In this document: positions 1 to 7,128 of the stretch, in pieces
Numbering within the stretch: the stretch's first letter is position 1
Layout: each line of letters begins with the position of its first letter
Source: Patescibacteria group bacterium
GTDB taxonomy: Bacteria; Patescibacteriota; UBA1384
DNA: 17,696 nt
Assembly: GCA_017992655.1 (NCBI GenBank)
Contig: JAGOOF010000007.1
Span: forward strand, 1 to 17,696
Reading direction: 5' to 3'
Made by a program: the position numbers and the translations under genes
The notes under the pieces: model-generated
The model's input: the letters and a program-made list of their open reading frames with translations, nothing else
Database searches by the model: none
Told to the model about the DNA's origin: nothing

Positions 1-1
1 C

Positions 2-1045
2 AGCTCAGCTTCAATTAAAATTCAAATTGGCAAGGAATTAACACGAGGACTTGGAGCAGGAGCGGACGTTGAGGTTGGGCGTAAAGCAATCGATGAAAAT
101 AAGGAAGAAATTTACGAAACCCTTAAAGGTTCGGATATGGTATTTGTTACCTGTGGCATGGGGGGAGGCACCGGCACAGGAGCAGGACCAGCAATCGCGG
201 GCATCGCCAAAGAATTAGGAGCCTTAACAGTTGCTGTAGTAACACGCCCCTTCAGCTTTGAAGGTTTAAGGCGAAGAAAGATGGCAGACCAAGGGATAGA
301 AGAACTAAAGGACAAAGTAGACACTTTAGTTGTTATCCCAAACGACCGTCTTCTTCAAGTTATCGACAAAAAAACGTCATTAAACGACGCCTTTTTAATT
401 GTTGATGATGTTTTGCGACAGGGCGTGCAAGGCATTGCTGATTTGATTACCCTACACGGTATTATTAACGTCGACTTTGCGGATGTTAAAACAATTATGA
501 AGGATGCCGGCTCTGCTCTTATGGGCATTGGGCGAGCGACTGGAGATAATCGGGCAATAGAAGCGGCAAGAGCGGCCATCGACTCTCCACTCCTCGAGTT
601 ATCAATAGACGGAGCACGAGGTATCCTCTTCAATATAACAGGTGGTCCAGATTTAGGGATGTATGAAATTGACGAAGCAGCAAAGGCCATCACCGAGGCG
701 GCAGACCCTGATGCCAATATTATTTTTGGTTCAATAATCGACGAAGCAATGAGCGGTGAAGTCAAAATTACTGTGATCGCCACAGGTTTCCATACCGATG
801 AATCCGGTGTAATTGAAGAAAGGCCAAACCGCATTCAACGCCCTACTTTGTCAACGAGCGGATATAACCAGATGCCTCAAAGACAAGTGGTAGATACCTT
901 CGGCAACGGCTTCACTCGTTCCACCCAACCGAGCACACCGCCCACTACTAGCACACCAACGCCTCGTCCCGCAATCGAAGAAGAGGAAGAAGCACAAGAA
1001 GACGAAATCGATATTCCAACCTTTATCAGAAGAAAACTAAAATAG
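2..1045 (+). CDS. ftsZ: Cell division protein FtsZ (5' end cut by window)
   Basis: FtsZ is the tubulin-like GTPase that polymerises into the cytokinetic ring at mid-cell. The reading frame is open from base 2, so about 45-50 N-terminal residues, including the first nucleotide-binding loop, lie outside the window; 347 residues are visible. Seen directly: the TRGLGAGA segment, the tubulin signature GGGTGTGAGP (about 161-190), and the catalytic T7-loop motif NVDFADV (about 466-486) that completes the GTPase site of the neighbouring subunit. After the globular domain comes a Pro/Thr-rich linker, a run of five Glu, and the conserved C-terminal peptide DIPTFIRRK, the docking site for membrane anchors such as FtsA or SepF in known systems. 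Nothing looks degenerate. The nrdR-nrdJ module follows on the same strand; nrdR is often near ftsZ in other bacteria. Confidence 0.97.
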   Translation, partial: SSASIKIQIGKELTRGLGAGADVEVGRKAIDENKEEIYETLKGSDMVFVTCGMGGGTGTGAGPAIAGIAKELGALTVAVVTRPFSFEGLRRRKMADQGIEELKDKVDTLVVIPNDRLLQVIDKKTSLNDAFLIVDDVLRQGVQGIADLITLHGIINVDFADVKTIMKDAGSALMGIGRATGDNRAIEAARAAIDSPLLELSIDGARGILFNITGGPDLGMYEIDEAAKAITEAADPDANIIFGSIIDEAMSGEVKITVIATGFHTDESGVIEERPNRIQRPTLSTSGYNQMPQRQVVDTFGNGFTRSTQPSTPPTTSTPTPRPAIEEEEEAQEDEIDIPTFIRRKLK

Positions 1046-1064
1046 TACTAGTTTTTACATCAGG

Positions 1065-1099
1065 CCCCCACGCATCTAAACATCTTAGATGGGATTTTT
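1065..1099 (+). terminator. Possible intrinsic terminator after ftsZ
   Basis: A perfect 7-bp inverted repeat, CATCTAA (1073-1079) and TTAGATG (1085-1091), closes a 5-base loop. GGGA and then five T follow. The stem is AT-rich and the T tract is short, so termination may be weak. The location just past the ftsZ stop and before the nrdR control region fits a unit boundary. Confidence 0.45.
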
Positions 1100-1107
1100 A
1101 AATTGGC

Positions 1108-1116
1108 TGTGGATAA
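1108..1116 (-). promoter_or_regulatory. Perfect DnaA-box 9-mer upstream of nrdR
   Basis: The plus strand reads TGTGGATAA, the reverse complement of the consensus DnaA box TTATCCACA. It lies 60 bp before the first NrdR box. DnaA control of ribonucleotide reductase genes is known in E. coli, so a regulatory role is possible. A second perfect copy falls inside rpiB (17298-17306), so chance occurrence in AT-rich DNA cannot be excluded. Confidence 0.35.
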
Positions 1117-1175
1117 CTTTCAATAGATAAACTCAAGATGAGGTGTTATAACGGAAAGTGGTAATAATTACACCA

Positions 1176-1191
1176 CCACAATATATTGTGT
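1176..1191. promoter_or_regulatory. NrdR box 1
   Basis: CCACAATATATTGTGT matches the known 16-bp NrdR-box consensus (acaCwAtATaTwGtgt) at 15 of 16 positions. Only the outermost base differs. It is the first of a tandem pair in front of nrdR-nrdJ, and NrdR is expected to bind both boxes together to repress transcription. Confidence 0.88.
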
Positions 1192-1207
1192 TTTAATAGT
1201 AAAGCAG

Positions 1208-1223
1208 GCACAAAATATTGTGT
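1208..1223. promoter_or_regulatory. NrdR box 2
   Basis: GCACAAAATATTGTGT matches the NrdR-box consensus at 14 of 16 positions. It begins exactly 32 bp after box 1, about three helical turns, which is the usual geometry of paired NrdR boxes. It ends 21 bases before the start codon chosen for nrdR. This argues against a start at 1218, which would lie inside the operator. Confidence 0.87.
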
Positions 1224-1244
1224 TTTTACAAAGAAGGAGTGGCT

Positions 1245-1694
1245 TTGCTTTGCCCAAAGTGCCATAAAGACAATATCGCGGTTATTGATTCACGCGACAC
1301 CGACGATGAATCGATCCGTAGAAGAAGAGAGTGCGTCAAATGTGGTTATCGCTTTACCACATACGAGCGGATTGAACCTGTTAAATTTATGGTTAAGAAA
1401 AAAAATGGCGGCAGTGAACCATACGATCGCAATAAGGTTATTCGCGGTATAAGTCTCGCTACAGAAAAAAGAGGGATCAGCGCTCACACGATCGAAAGGC
1501 TGGTAGACGATATAGAGCAGAAGCTGATACAGTCCGGCGAGAGTACTATTACGAGCCGCAACATAGGTGATCTGGTCATTAAACATCTTAAAAAACTTGA
1601 CCAGGTGTCATACATTCGCTTCGCCTCTGTTTATAAAGTATTTCGCACGCCGAAAGCGTTTGTTAACGAGTTAAAAAAATTAGATAAAAAGTAA
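1245..1694 (+). CDS. nrdR: Transcriptional repressor NrdR
   Basis: NrdR senses ATP/dATP and represses ribonucleotide reductase genes. The start is the TTG at 1245, because AAGGAG (1234-1239) sits 5 bases upstream and the product then begins MLCPKC, as NrdR normally does. This gives 149 residues, the usual family size. Seen: a zinc ribbon with C3/C6 and C30/C33, the basic DNA-binding stretch IRRRREC and RFTTYER, then an ATP-cone (about residues 45-135) starting at the Arg/Asp-rich EPYDRNKV segment. Two NrdR boxes lie directly upstream, so the gene is probably autoregulated and controls the nrdJ gene that begins 13 bases after its stop. A longer reading from 1218 also exists but would start with a poor TTG inside an operator. 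Confidence 0.95.
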   Translation: MLCPKCHKDNIAVIDSRDTDDESIRRRRECVKCGYRFTTYERIEPVKFMVKKKNGGSEPYDRNKVIRGISLATEKRGISAHTIERLVDDIEQKLIQSGESTITSRNIGDLVIKHLKKLDQVSYIRFASVYKVFRTPKAFVNELKKLDKK

Positions 1695-1707
1695 CACAAG
1701 GAGGATT

Positions 1708-4700
1708 ATGTCGCCTACGACCAAAATGGATTACGAAGCAGATATTCTTGAAGTACTGCGCGCACCACAAAAAACAACCCTAAAAAAAACTGCAAAAAAA
1801 ACGTTAAAAAAAGAACGGAATAAAGGAAAATTGCGCATTGAGAACCGCCTCACAGCAAGTATTAAGGGCGATCCTCTTGAAAGCGTAGAATACGAAAAGA
1901 GAGACACAAAAATCACGAGCACCGATGGCTCGGTAATATTTGAAATGCGTGGCGCAGAAGTACCCAAACAGTGGTCAAGAGTTGCCTCCGACGTTGCGGT
2001 CAGTAAATATTTTCGCAAAGCGGGAGTCCCACAGCCAGGTAAGGGTAACAAACTAGGGGCAGAAACAAGCATCAAGCAGGTTATCAACCGTATAACCGGT
2101 TGCTGGCGTTACTGGGGAGAAAAATATAATTATTTTGAGGACAAAGAGTCGGCACAAGCATACGAGTACGAAATGAAATATATTCTCATTCATCAGCTCG
2201 GCGCACCTAACTCCCCCCAATGGTTTAACACCGGCCTTGCTTGGGCATATGGCATTACTGGCCCGGCACAGGGACACGTTTACGTTGACCCGGAGACCAA
2301 CAAAATAAAAAAGTCAGAAGACGCCTACACAAGGCCACAACCACACGCCTGTTTTATTCAGTCGGTAAGAGACGACCTCGTTAACGAGGGTGGGATTATG
2401 GATTTAATCACTCGTGAGGCGCGTGTTTTTAAATACGGCTCTGGCTCCGGAACAAACTTTTCCTCTTTGCGTGGTGATGGGGAACCCCTTTCCGGTGGAG
2501 GAAAGTCGAGTGGCCTAATGAGCTGGCTTAAAATATTGGATAGAAGTGCAGGTGCGATTAAATCAGGAGGGACAACAAGAAGAGCAGCAAAAATGGCTTG
2601 TTTAGACATCGACCATCCCGATGTAGAGAAATTCATAAGCTGGAAGAAAGAAGAAGAAAAAAAAGTTGCAGCGCTCATTGCCGCTGGTTACGAAAGCGAC
2701 TTTAATGGTGAGGCATATCAAACAGTTTCCGGACAAAATGCGAACAACTCTGTGCGAGTTACTGCCGACTTTATGGAAGCGTTAGAAAAAAATAAAGACT
2801 GGCACCTGCGTTGGCGCACCGATAAATCGCATGTCTGTAAAACTATTCCCGCCCGTGAACTCTGGCAGCAAATTGCCGATGCTGCGTGGCATTCGGCCGA
2901 CCCTGGCTTACAGTACGACACCACAATCAATGAATGGCACACCGCTACTACGTCTGGCCGCATCAACGCAAGCAACCCGTGTTCGGAGTACATGTTCCTA
3001 GACGACACCGCGTGCAATTTAGCTAGTATGAACTTAACTAAATTCTACAACACAGAAAATGGTGTTTTTGACATTGAAACCTTTAAGCATGTCGTGCGCC
3101 TATGGACCATCACCCTGGAAATCTCTATTCTTATGGCTCAATTCGTATCAGACGATATTGCGCGCAATAGTTATGATTTCCGCACACTTGGATTAGGTTA
3201 CGCCAACTTAGGAACCTTGTTAATGATGATGGGCCTCCCTTACGACTCTGACGAAGGACGCGCAATCGCTGCCTCAATCAGTGCCATTATGACCGCACAA
3301 GCATACGCAACAAGCGCGGAAATGGCACAATACCTGGGAACATTTCCTCGCTTTGCGGAAAACCGCAACGATATGCTCAGGGTTATAAGAAATCATCGAC
3401 GCGCCGCCTACAATGCGCCAAAAAAAGAATATGAAGGACTCACTATCAAGCCACTATCCCTTGATCCCGAAATTACGCCCGATTATCTTCTAGACGCTGC
3501 TCGTTCTTCGTGGGACAATGCAGTTTCTTTGGGAGAAAAATTCGGCTACCGTAATGCGCAGGTTACTCTCATTGCTCCAACGGGCACAATTGGCCTAGTA
3601 ATGGACTGTGACACCACCGGCATAGAACCAGATTTTGCCCTGGTTAAGTTTAAGAAGCTCGCAGGTGGAGGGTACTGGAAAATTATTAATAACTCCGTCC
3701 CAAGAGCGCTCGAGCAACTTGGCTATTCAGAGGTGCAAATAAAGGAAATTCTAAAGTACGCGGTAGGTGCCGCAACGCTTAAGGACGCACCCCATATTAA
3801 CCATGATACGCTCACTCAAAAAGGCTTCACTAGCACTGACATTGCGGAAATAGAGAAACTGTTACCGACGGTTTTTGAACTGAGCTTCGCTTTCAACCAT
3901 AATGTTTTGGGCGAAGAAACAATGAAGCGCCTTAATCTTAGCCCGAACGAGTTTAAGTCACCAGGTTTCAATATGCTCAGAGCTCTTGATTTTACTAAAG
4001 AGCAAATCGATGAGGCTAATGAATTCGTCTGTGGCACAATGACCTTAGAGGGAGCACCTCACATTAATGAGAGTGATTTGGCCGTTTTCGATTGCGCAAA
4101 TCGTTGTGGGAGCAAAGGAACAAGGCTAATTGCAACAATGGGTCATATTAAAATGATGGCCTGTGTGCAGCCATTCTTAAGTGGCGCTATCTCTAAAACC
4201 ATTAATCTTCCCAACGAGGCAACTGTCGATGATATCGCAGATGCTTATTTGCAAGGTTGGCTTTTGGGTCTTAAGGCTAACGCCCTGTATCGCGACGGCT
4301 CTAAACTATCACAGCCCTTAAGTACAAAAAGCGATGAAGAAAAGAGCGAGGAAAAAGAAGTAATACCAACCCAATACACACCGCAACGCATTAGGCCACC
4401 AAGGGAGCGCCAGTCCATAACACGTAAAGTTGCAATTGGTGGCCATAAAATCTATCTTACGGTTGGACTTTACCCCGATGGTAAGCCAGCCGAAATCTTC
4501 ATTAATATGGCACAAGAAGGAAGCTTTGCCTCCGGCATGGCTGATGCTTTCGCCAAGGTTGCCTCCATTGGCCTGCAGTACGGTGTTCCTATTCAAACAA
4601 TCATCAAACAATTAGAATATATGCGTTTTGACCCTAACGGCTTTACGGGTGACCCAGACATACCATTTGCAACGAGTGTTGCAGACTTTACCGCGCAATG

Positions 4701-5004
4701 GTTAAGAAAAACATTTGTAGATAAAGATGGGGGAGTTGCCGCAAAAATCAGCTTGCCCCTTGCTAATACTACTGCAGAAACCACGGGTAGGAGTGCAACC
4801 AAAGAAAACGCAATAAACGAGGAAAAAGTAGACACCGATAACCAAACAACGATTTTCGCTCCTGAAATGAATGCCGCTGATCAGGCCGCTTCATCTGCGC
4901 TCGGTAGCATGGGGCTACCTTGCCCTGAATGTGGCGCCGTCATGACTCCAAATGGGCGTTGTCACAAGTGCCCAAATTGTGGCGCTACCTCTGGATGTTC
5001 ATAG
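1708..5004 (+). CDS. nrdJ: Adenosylcobalamin-dependent (class II) ribonucleotide reductase
   Basis: NrdJ makes deoxyribonucleotides using a cysteine thiyl radical generated from adenosylcobalamin, without oxygen or a second radical subunit. The ATG at 1708 follows AAGGAGG by 3 bases. The 1098-residue length is normal for the long NrdJ form. Seen: the active-site segment NPCSEYMF with Asn423, Cys425 (radical cysteine by homology to Thermotoga NrdJ Cys322) and Glu427. The redox pair is Cys215 (in HACFIQSV) and Cys436 (in TACNLASMNL). The PTGTIG segment is present, as is a TSCPD domain near residues 905-1000. The C-terminal tail has Cys1072, 1075, 1085, 1088, 1091 and 1097, expected to carry a zinc ribbon and the reductant-exchanging cysteines. 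No ATP-cone is evident at the Lys-rich N-terminus, so dATP activity control may be absent and left to NrdR. No intein is seen. Confidence 0.97.
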   Translation: MSPTTKMDYEADILEVLRAPQKTTLKKTAKKTLKKERNKGKLRIENRLTASIKGDPLESVEYEKRDTKITSTDGSVIFEMRGAEVPKQWSRVASDVAVSKYFRKAGVPQPGKGNKLGAETSIKQVINRITGCWRYWGEKYNYFEDKESAQAYEYEMKYILIHQLGAPNSPQWFNTGLAWAYGITGPAQGHVYVDPETNKIKKSEDAYTRPQPHACFIQSVRDDLVNEGGIMDLITREARVFKYGSGSGTNFSSLRGDGEPLSGGGKSSGLMSWLKILDRSAGAIKSGGTTRRAAKMACLDIDHPDVEKFISWKKEEEKKVAALIAAGYESDFNGEAYQTVSGQNANNSVRVTADFMEALEKNKDWHLRWRTDKSHVCKTIPARELWQQIADAAWHSADPGLQYDTTINEWHTATTSGRINASNPCSEYMFLDDTACNLASMNLTKFYNTENGVFDIETFKHVVRLWTITLEISILMAQFVSDDIARNSYDFRTLGLGYANLGTLLMMMGLPYDSDEGRAIAASISAIMTAQAYATSAEMAQYLGTFPRFAENRNDMLRVIRNHRRAAYNAPKKEYEGLTIKPLSLDPEITPDYLLDAARSSWDNAVSLGEKFGYRNAQVTLIAPTGTIGLVMDCDTTGIEPDFALVKFKKLAGGGYWKIINNSVPRALEQLGYSEVQIKEILKYAVGAATLKDAPHINHDTLTQKGFTSTDIAEIEKLLPTVFELSFAFNHNVLGEETMKRLNLSPNEFKSPGFNMLRALDFTKEQIDEANEFVCGTMTLEGAPHINESDLAVFDCANRCGSKGTRLIATMGHIKMMACVQPFLSGAISKTINLPNEATVDDIADAYLQGWLLGLKANALYRDGSKLSQPLSTKSDEEKSEEKEVIPTQYTPQRIRPPRERQSITRKVAIGGHKIYLTVGLYPDGKPAEIFINMAQEGSFASGMADAFAKVASIGLQYGVPIQTIIKQLEYMRFDPNGFTGDPDIPFATSVADFTAQWLRKTFVDKDGGVAAKISLPLANTTAETTGRSATKENAINEEKVDTDNQTTIFAPEMNAADQAASSALGSMGLPCPECGAVMTPNGRCHKCPNCGATSGCS

Positions 5005-5025
5005 AAAATATTAAAAGGGAGAATC

Positions 5026-5289
5026 ATGAAAAGCATTAAGATTATTGTAAGACGTACACTCTGTAAATCTGCGGCAACTTGCGTTGCCATCGCTCCCAGC
5101 GTGTACGCGCTAGACAAAGAGTTTAAAGCTATTGTCAAAACGGGCAAAAAGATAAGCGAAAATGAATTCCATTGCGATATCGACAGCCAGAAATTAGCAA
5201 CTATTTTGTCGGGCGCGCAAGCCTGCCCATACAACGCAATAGAGGTATATGACAAAGAAAGTGGCAAAAAACTTCATCCACTCAGCTGA
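5026..5289 (+). CDS. Small single-cluster ferredoxin, three-cysteine type
   Basis: This 87-residue electron carrier has the small ferredoxin fold: CKSAATC (Cys13, Cys19), an APSVYALD segment, and ACPYNAI with Cys67. The position that provides the fourth cluster ligand in [4Fe-4S] relatives is Ala16. The pattern CxxAxxC plus a distal CP is that of [3Fe-4S] ferredoxins such as those serving P450s. Cys50 is extra and probably not a ligand. GGGAG precedes the ATG by a normal distance. The gene lies 21 bases after nrdJ and overlaps the adenosyltransferase gene by 41 bases. A role in reducing cob(II)alamin for that enzyme, or in feeding NrdJ with electrons, is an inference from position only. Confidence 0.88.
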   Translation: MKSIKIIVRRTLCKSAATCVAIAPSVYALDKEFKAIVKTGKKISENEFHCDIDSQKLATILSGAQACPYNAIEVYDKESGKKLHPLS

Positions 5290-5815
5290 GCCCCTAACTA
5301 TTTACTACTACGGTAGCGGAAAGGGAAAAACTACCGCGGCGCTCGGCCTCGCATTGCGTGCGGCAGGGCACGGACTAAGAGTCCTTGTGTTACAAGCCAT
5401 TAAGGGGAGTTGGCCAAGCGGAGAACGAATCAGTATTCCTCGTTATTTGGGAGAAAGGATAACAATCAAGGCACTAGGAAACGGTTTTATTGGCATCATA
5501 GACGACAAAACCCCGTTTGATACGCACAAAAAAGCTGCTTCTAGAGCGATAAAAATTGCTCGTAAAGAAATCAAAAGCGAAAAATGGGATCTCATTGTGC
5601 TCGACGAGTTTGCCGATCTTCCAGCCCATAAACTTATGGCCGTACGTGATTTAGTGAAGCTTGCCACACCAAAAAGGAAAAAAACCGACATCGTAATCAC
5701 AGGACACAAGGCAATTAAACTGTTGATAAGTCGCGCACAACTGGTTAGCGAAATTAAAAAGGTGAAGCATCCTTTCGATAAGGGTATAATAGCAAGGAAG
5801 GGGTTAGATTTTTAA
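5249..5815 (+). CDS. cobO: Corrinoid adenosyltransferase, CobA/CobO/BtuR family
   Basis: This enzyme moves the adenosyl group of ATP onto cob(I)alamin, giving the coenzyme that NrdJ needs. The 188-residue protein shows the unusual family P-loop GSGKGKTTAALG near residues 22-33. It also has LRAAGHGLRVLVLQAIKG, a Walker-B-like strand WDLIVLDEF, the VITGHKA motif (VITGR in many relatives) and the family ending KHPFDKGIIARKGLDF. The ATG at 5249 is preceded by AGAGG with a tight 3-base gap and lies inside the ferredoxin gene, so translation is probably coupled. No other cobalamin-synthesis gene is in the window, which fits salvage of imported corrinoid. It could equally adenosylate incomplete corrinoids; sequence alone does not say. 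Confidence 0.94.
   Translation: MTKKVAKNFIHSAEPLTIYYYGSGKGKTTAALGLALRAAGHGLRVLVLQAIKGSWPSGERISIPRYLGERITIKALGNGFIGIIDDKTPFDTHKKAASRAIKIARKEIKSEKWDLIVLDEFADLPAHKLMAVRDLVKLATPKRKKTDIVITGHKAIKLLISRAQLVSEIKKVKHPFDKGIIARKGLDF
5785..5790 (+). promoter_or_regulatory. Possible -10 element before the lipoprotein gene
   Basis: A perfect TATAAT hexamer sits 25 bases before the ATG at 5816, inside the last codons of cobO. No good -35 box is seen at 16-18 bases upstream. It may give the lipoprotein and DUF6580 genes some independent transcription, or be chance. Confidence 0.3.
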
Positions 5816-6385
5816 ATGAATAAGGTAACACGGTTAACGACAAAACAGAGAAAAATGTACTTCATCATATCGATGCTTCTGTTATTTGTGTCTTTTGCCT
5901 TCACAAGCTGTGCGCGCAAGAATAGTGTCCAACCGGGGGAAGGGGGAGATGAGTCAAGCTATCAATATGAGACATACTTCCCTAATGTTGACAGAAGCAC
6001 GCTCATTGACCCCCGCTCTGTTTCTGACGAACGAAGTATCGGAAAAACACAAGTACCCGTTGACACCGGGGTGCGGATTGGGAGTACAACAAGGATCAGA
6101 GCAAACCGATACGAGCTTGAGGGAGTCCTGCGCGTTATAACCAAGACGTCTGTAAGCTTAGAAAATTTTTCTTACAACGGCACCTGCCCTGGAATAAGCA
6201 TATACCTCACACGGTCCAATAACGACGAGCTAAAAGTCGTTCCACTAGAGATTCAAAATCGGAGCTACAGCAACGAGAGTCTCACGTTTAATTTTCCCTC
6301 TGGAGTTACCATTGATAATATTAACAGTGTGGCAATGAGTTGTTCGGACAAAGAAGATTTAATATTTACGGAAACCTTAGACTAA
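5816..6385 (+). CDS. Putative lipoprotein with DM13-like domain
   Basis: This 189-residue protein starts immediately after the cobO stop codon, with AAGGAAGGGG upstream. Residues 15-31 are a hydrophobic signal segment ending FAFTSC, a plausible lipobox with Cys32 as the lipidated residue. An internal Met14 would give a more typical signal length. After a Ser/Gly-rich spacer, the region from about 90 to 189 reads like a DM13 beta-sandwich. It has YELEGVLRVI, SVSLENFSY, a GISIYLTRS strand, a Leu/Phe-rich NFPSGV turn, then SVAMSCSD and a final hydrophobic strand. DM13 proteins have been proposed to take part in redox or electron transfer through a conserved cysteine; here Cys residues occur in TCPG and MSCS. 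The DM13 call is from pattern recognition and could be wrong. The function is unknown. Confidence 0.62.
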   Translation: MNKVTRLTTKQRKMYFIISMLLLFVSFAFTSCARKNSVQPGEGGDESSYQYETYFPNVDRSTLIDPRSVSDERSIGKTQVPVDTGVRIGSTTRIRANRYELEGVLRVITKTSVSLENFSYNGTCPGISIYLTRSNNDELKVVPLEIQNRSYSNESLTFNFPSGVTIDNINSVAMSCSDKEDLIFTETLD

Positions 6386-6537
6386 TGAAAAATAATATTC
6401 TGTTGCTCATTTTAGTCGCTATTGTTGCTGTAGTTTTAGTGTGGTATCTTATAGGTAATAGTGCTGACCAGCTATCACAATCAGTTTCCGACATAGAGGG
6501 TCAAACAAAACAAACACAAACAACCTCGTCCCAATAG
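6385..6537 (+). CDS. Small single-pass membrane protein, unrecognised
   Basis: This 50-residue product has its ATG overlapping the preceding stop as TAATG, the typical sign of translational coupling. Residues 4-23 form one hydrophobic helix (Ile/Leu/Val/Ala-rich, ending WYLIG). A hydrophilic Ser/Gln/Thr-rich tail follows and is expected outside the cell, because the Lys sits before the helix. No family is recognised. A longer reading from 6340 would run into the lipoprotein gene and is not supported. The coupling to the lipoprotein suggests they act in the same envelope location. Confidence 0.6.
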   Translation: MKNNILLLILVAIVAVVLVWYLIGNSADQLSQSVSDIEGQTKQTQTTSSQ

Positions 6538-6549
6538 GATAAATCAAAA

Positions 6550-7128
6550 ATGAACCAGGTGAAAACAAGATCGAGGCTTAGTTTTTTGTTGCTAATAGCA
6601 GCGATTTTGTCGCGCTTCCTTCCTCACCCTCCGAATTTTACCGCTCTTGGCGCTACCGCCTTGTACAGCGGAAAATATATTAAGGGACCGTGGGCATATG
6701 CTACACCACTTGTGGCCATGTTTATAAGCGATATTTTCTTGGGTTTTCACGCTACTATGCCTTTTGTCTACGGCAGTTTTATTGTAAGTATTATTTTAGG
6801 CAGAACTCTCACCAAGAAAAACAACTGGCTAAGCGCGGGGAAAATGACAATTCTGGGAAGTATTGTTTTTTATGCTGTCACTAATTTTGGAGTCTGGCTC
6901 ACAACTCCTTTTTATGCCCACAATATTGCCGGCCTCGCACAGTGTTACCTTCTTGCCCTGCCCTTTTTCGGATGGACAATTCTTGGTGATATTTCGTTTG
7001 TAGCATTATTTTTTACCATAACGGAATTTGCTAAACACAAGGAACCTTTTGCAAAAATAAAAAGTGTATCAAAAAAAATTGTTTATTCTATATCAAGAAA
7101 GGAGCACCATGCCTCAAGTGGCAATTAA
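6550..7128 (+). CDS. DUF6580-family integral membrane protein
   Basis: This 192-residue membrane protein has about five to six hydrophobic segments, near residues 10-27, 30-41, 50-64, 72-86, 98-117 and 135-159. The family marks are visible: PPNFTALGATALYSG, the LVAMFISDIFLGFHATM segment, the VTNFGVWL strand and the AGLAQCYLLALPFF stretch with its single cysteine (Cys132), which I recall as conserved in DUF6580. No function is established for the family. Its size and topology resemble the substrate-binding S components of ECF vitamin transporters. Because it sits between the cobO/nrdJ genes and a thioredoxin in one run, a corrinoid-uptake role is a reasonable but untested idea. The last 20 bases overlap the thioredoxin gene. 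Confidence 0.78.
   Translation: MNQVKTRSRLSFLLLIAAILSRFLPHPPNFTALGATALYSGKYIKGPWAYATPLVAMFISDIFLGFHATMPFVYGSFIVSIILGRTLTKKNNWLSAGKMTILGSIVFYAVTNFGVWLTTPFYAHNIAGLAQCYLLALPFFGWTILGDISFVALFFTITEFAKHKEPFAKIKSVSKKIVYSISRKEHHASSGN

Noticed and set aside
355..834. Minus-strand open frame opposite ftsZ
   Set aside because: It lies entirely within the ftsZ coding region, has a biased Ser/Ala/Ile-rich composition and resembles no family; a shadow frame.
1160..1176. Imperfect inverted repeat GTGGTAATAATTACACCAC as another operator
   Set aside because: Arms are offset by one base and it abuts NrdR box 1; no known motif fits and AT-rich palindromes are common.
1046..1244. A cobalamin riboswitch upstream of the B12-dependent reductase
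   Set aside because: The gap is short and holds NrdR boxes; I see no B12-box sequence or the long multi-helix layout such riboswitches need.
1218..1694. A longer nrdR starting at TTG 1218
   Set aside because: That start lies inside NrdR box 2 and has no ribosome-binding site; TTG 1245 has AAGGAG and gives the standard N-terminus.
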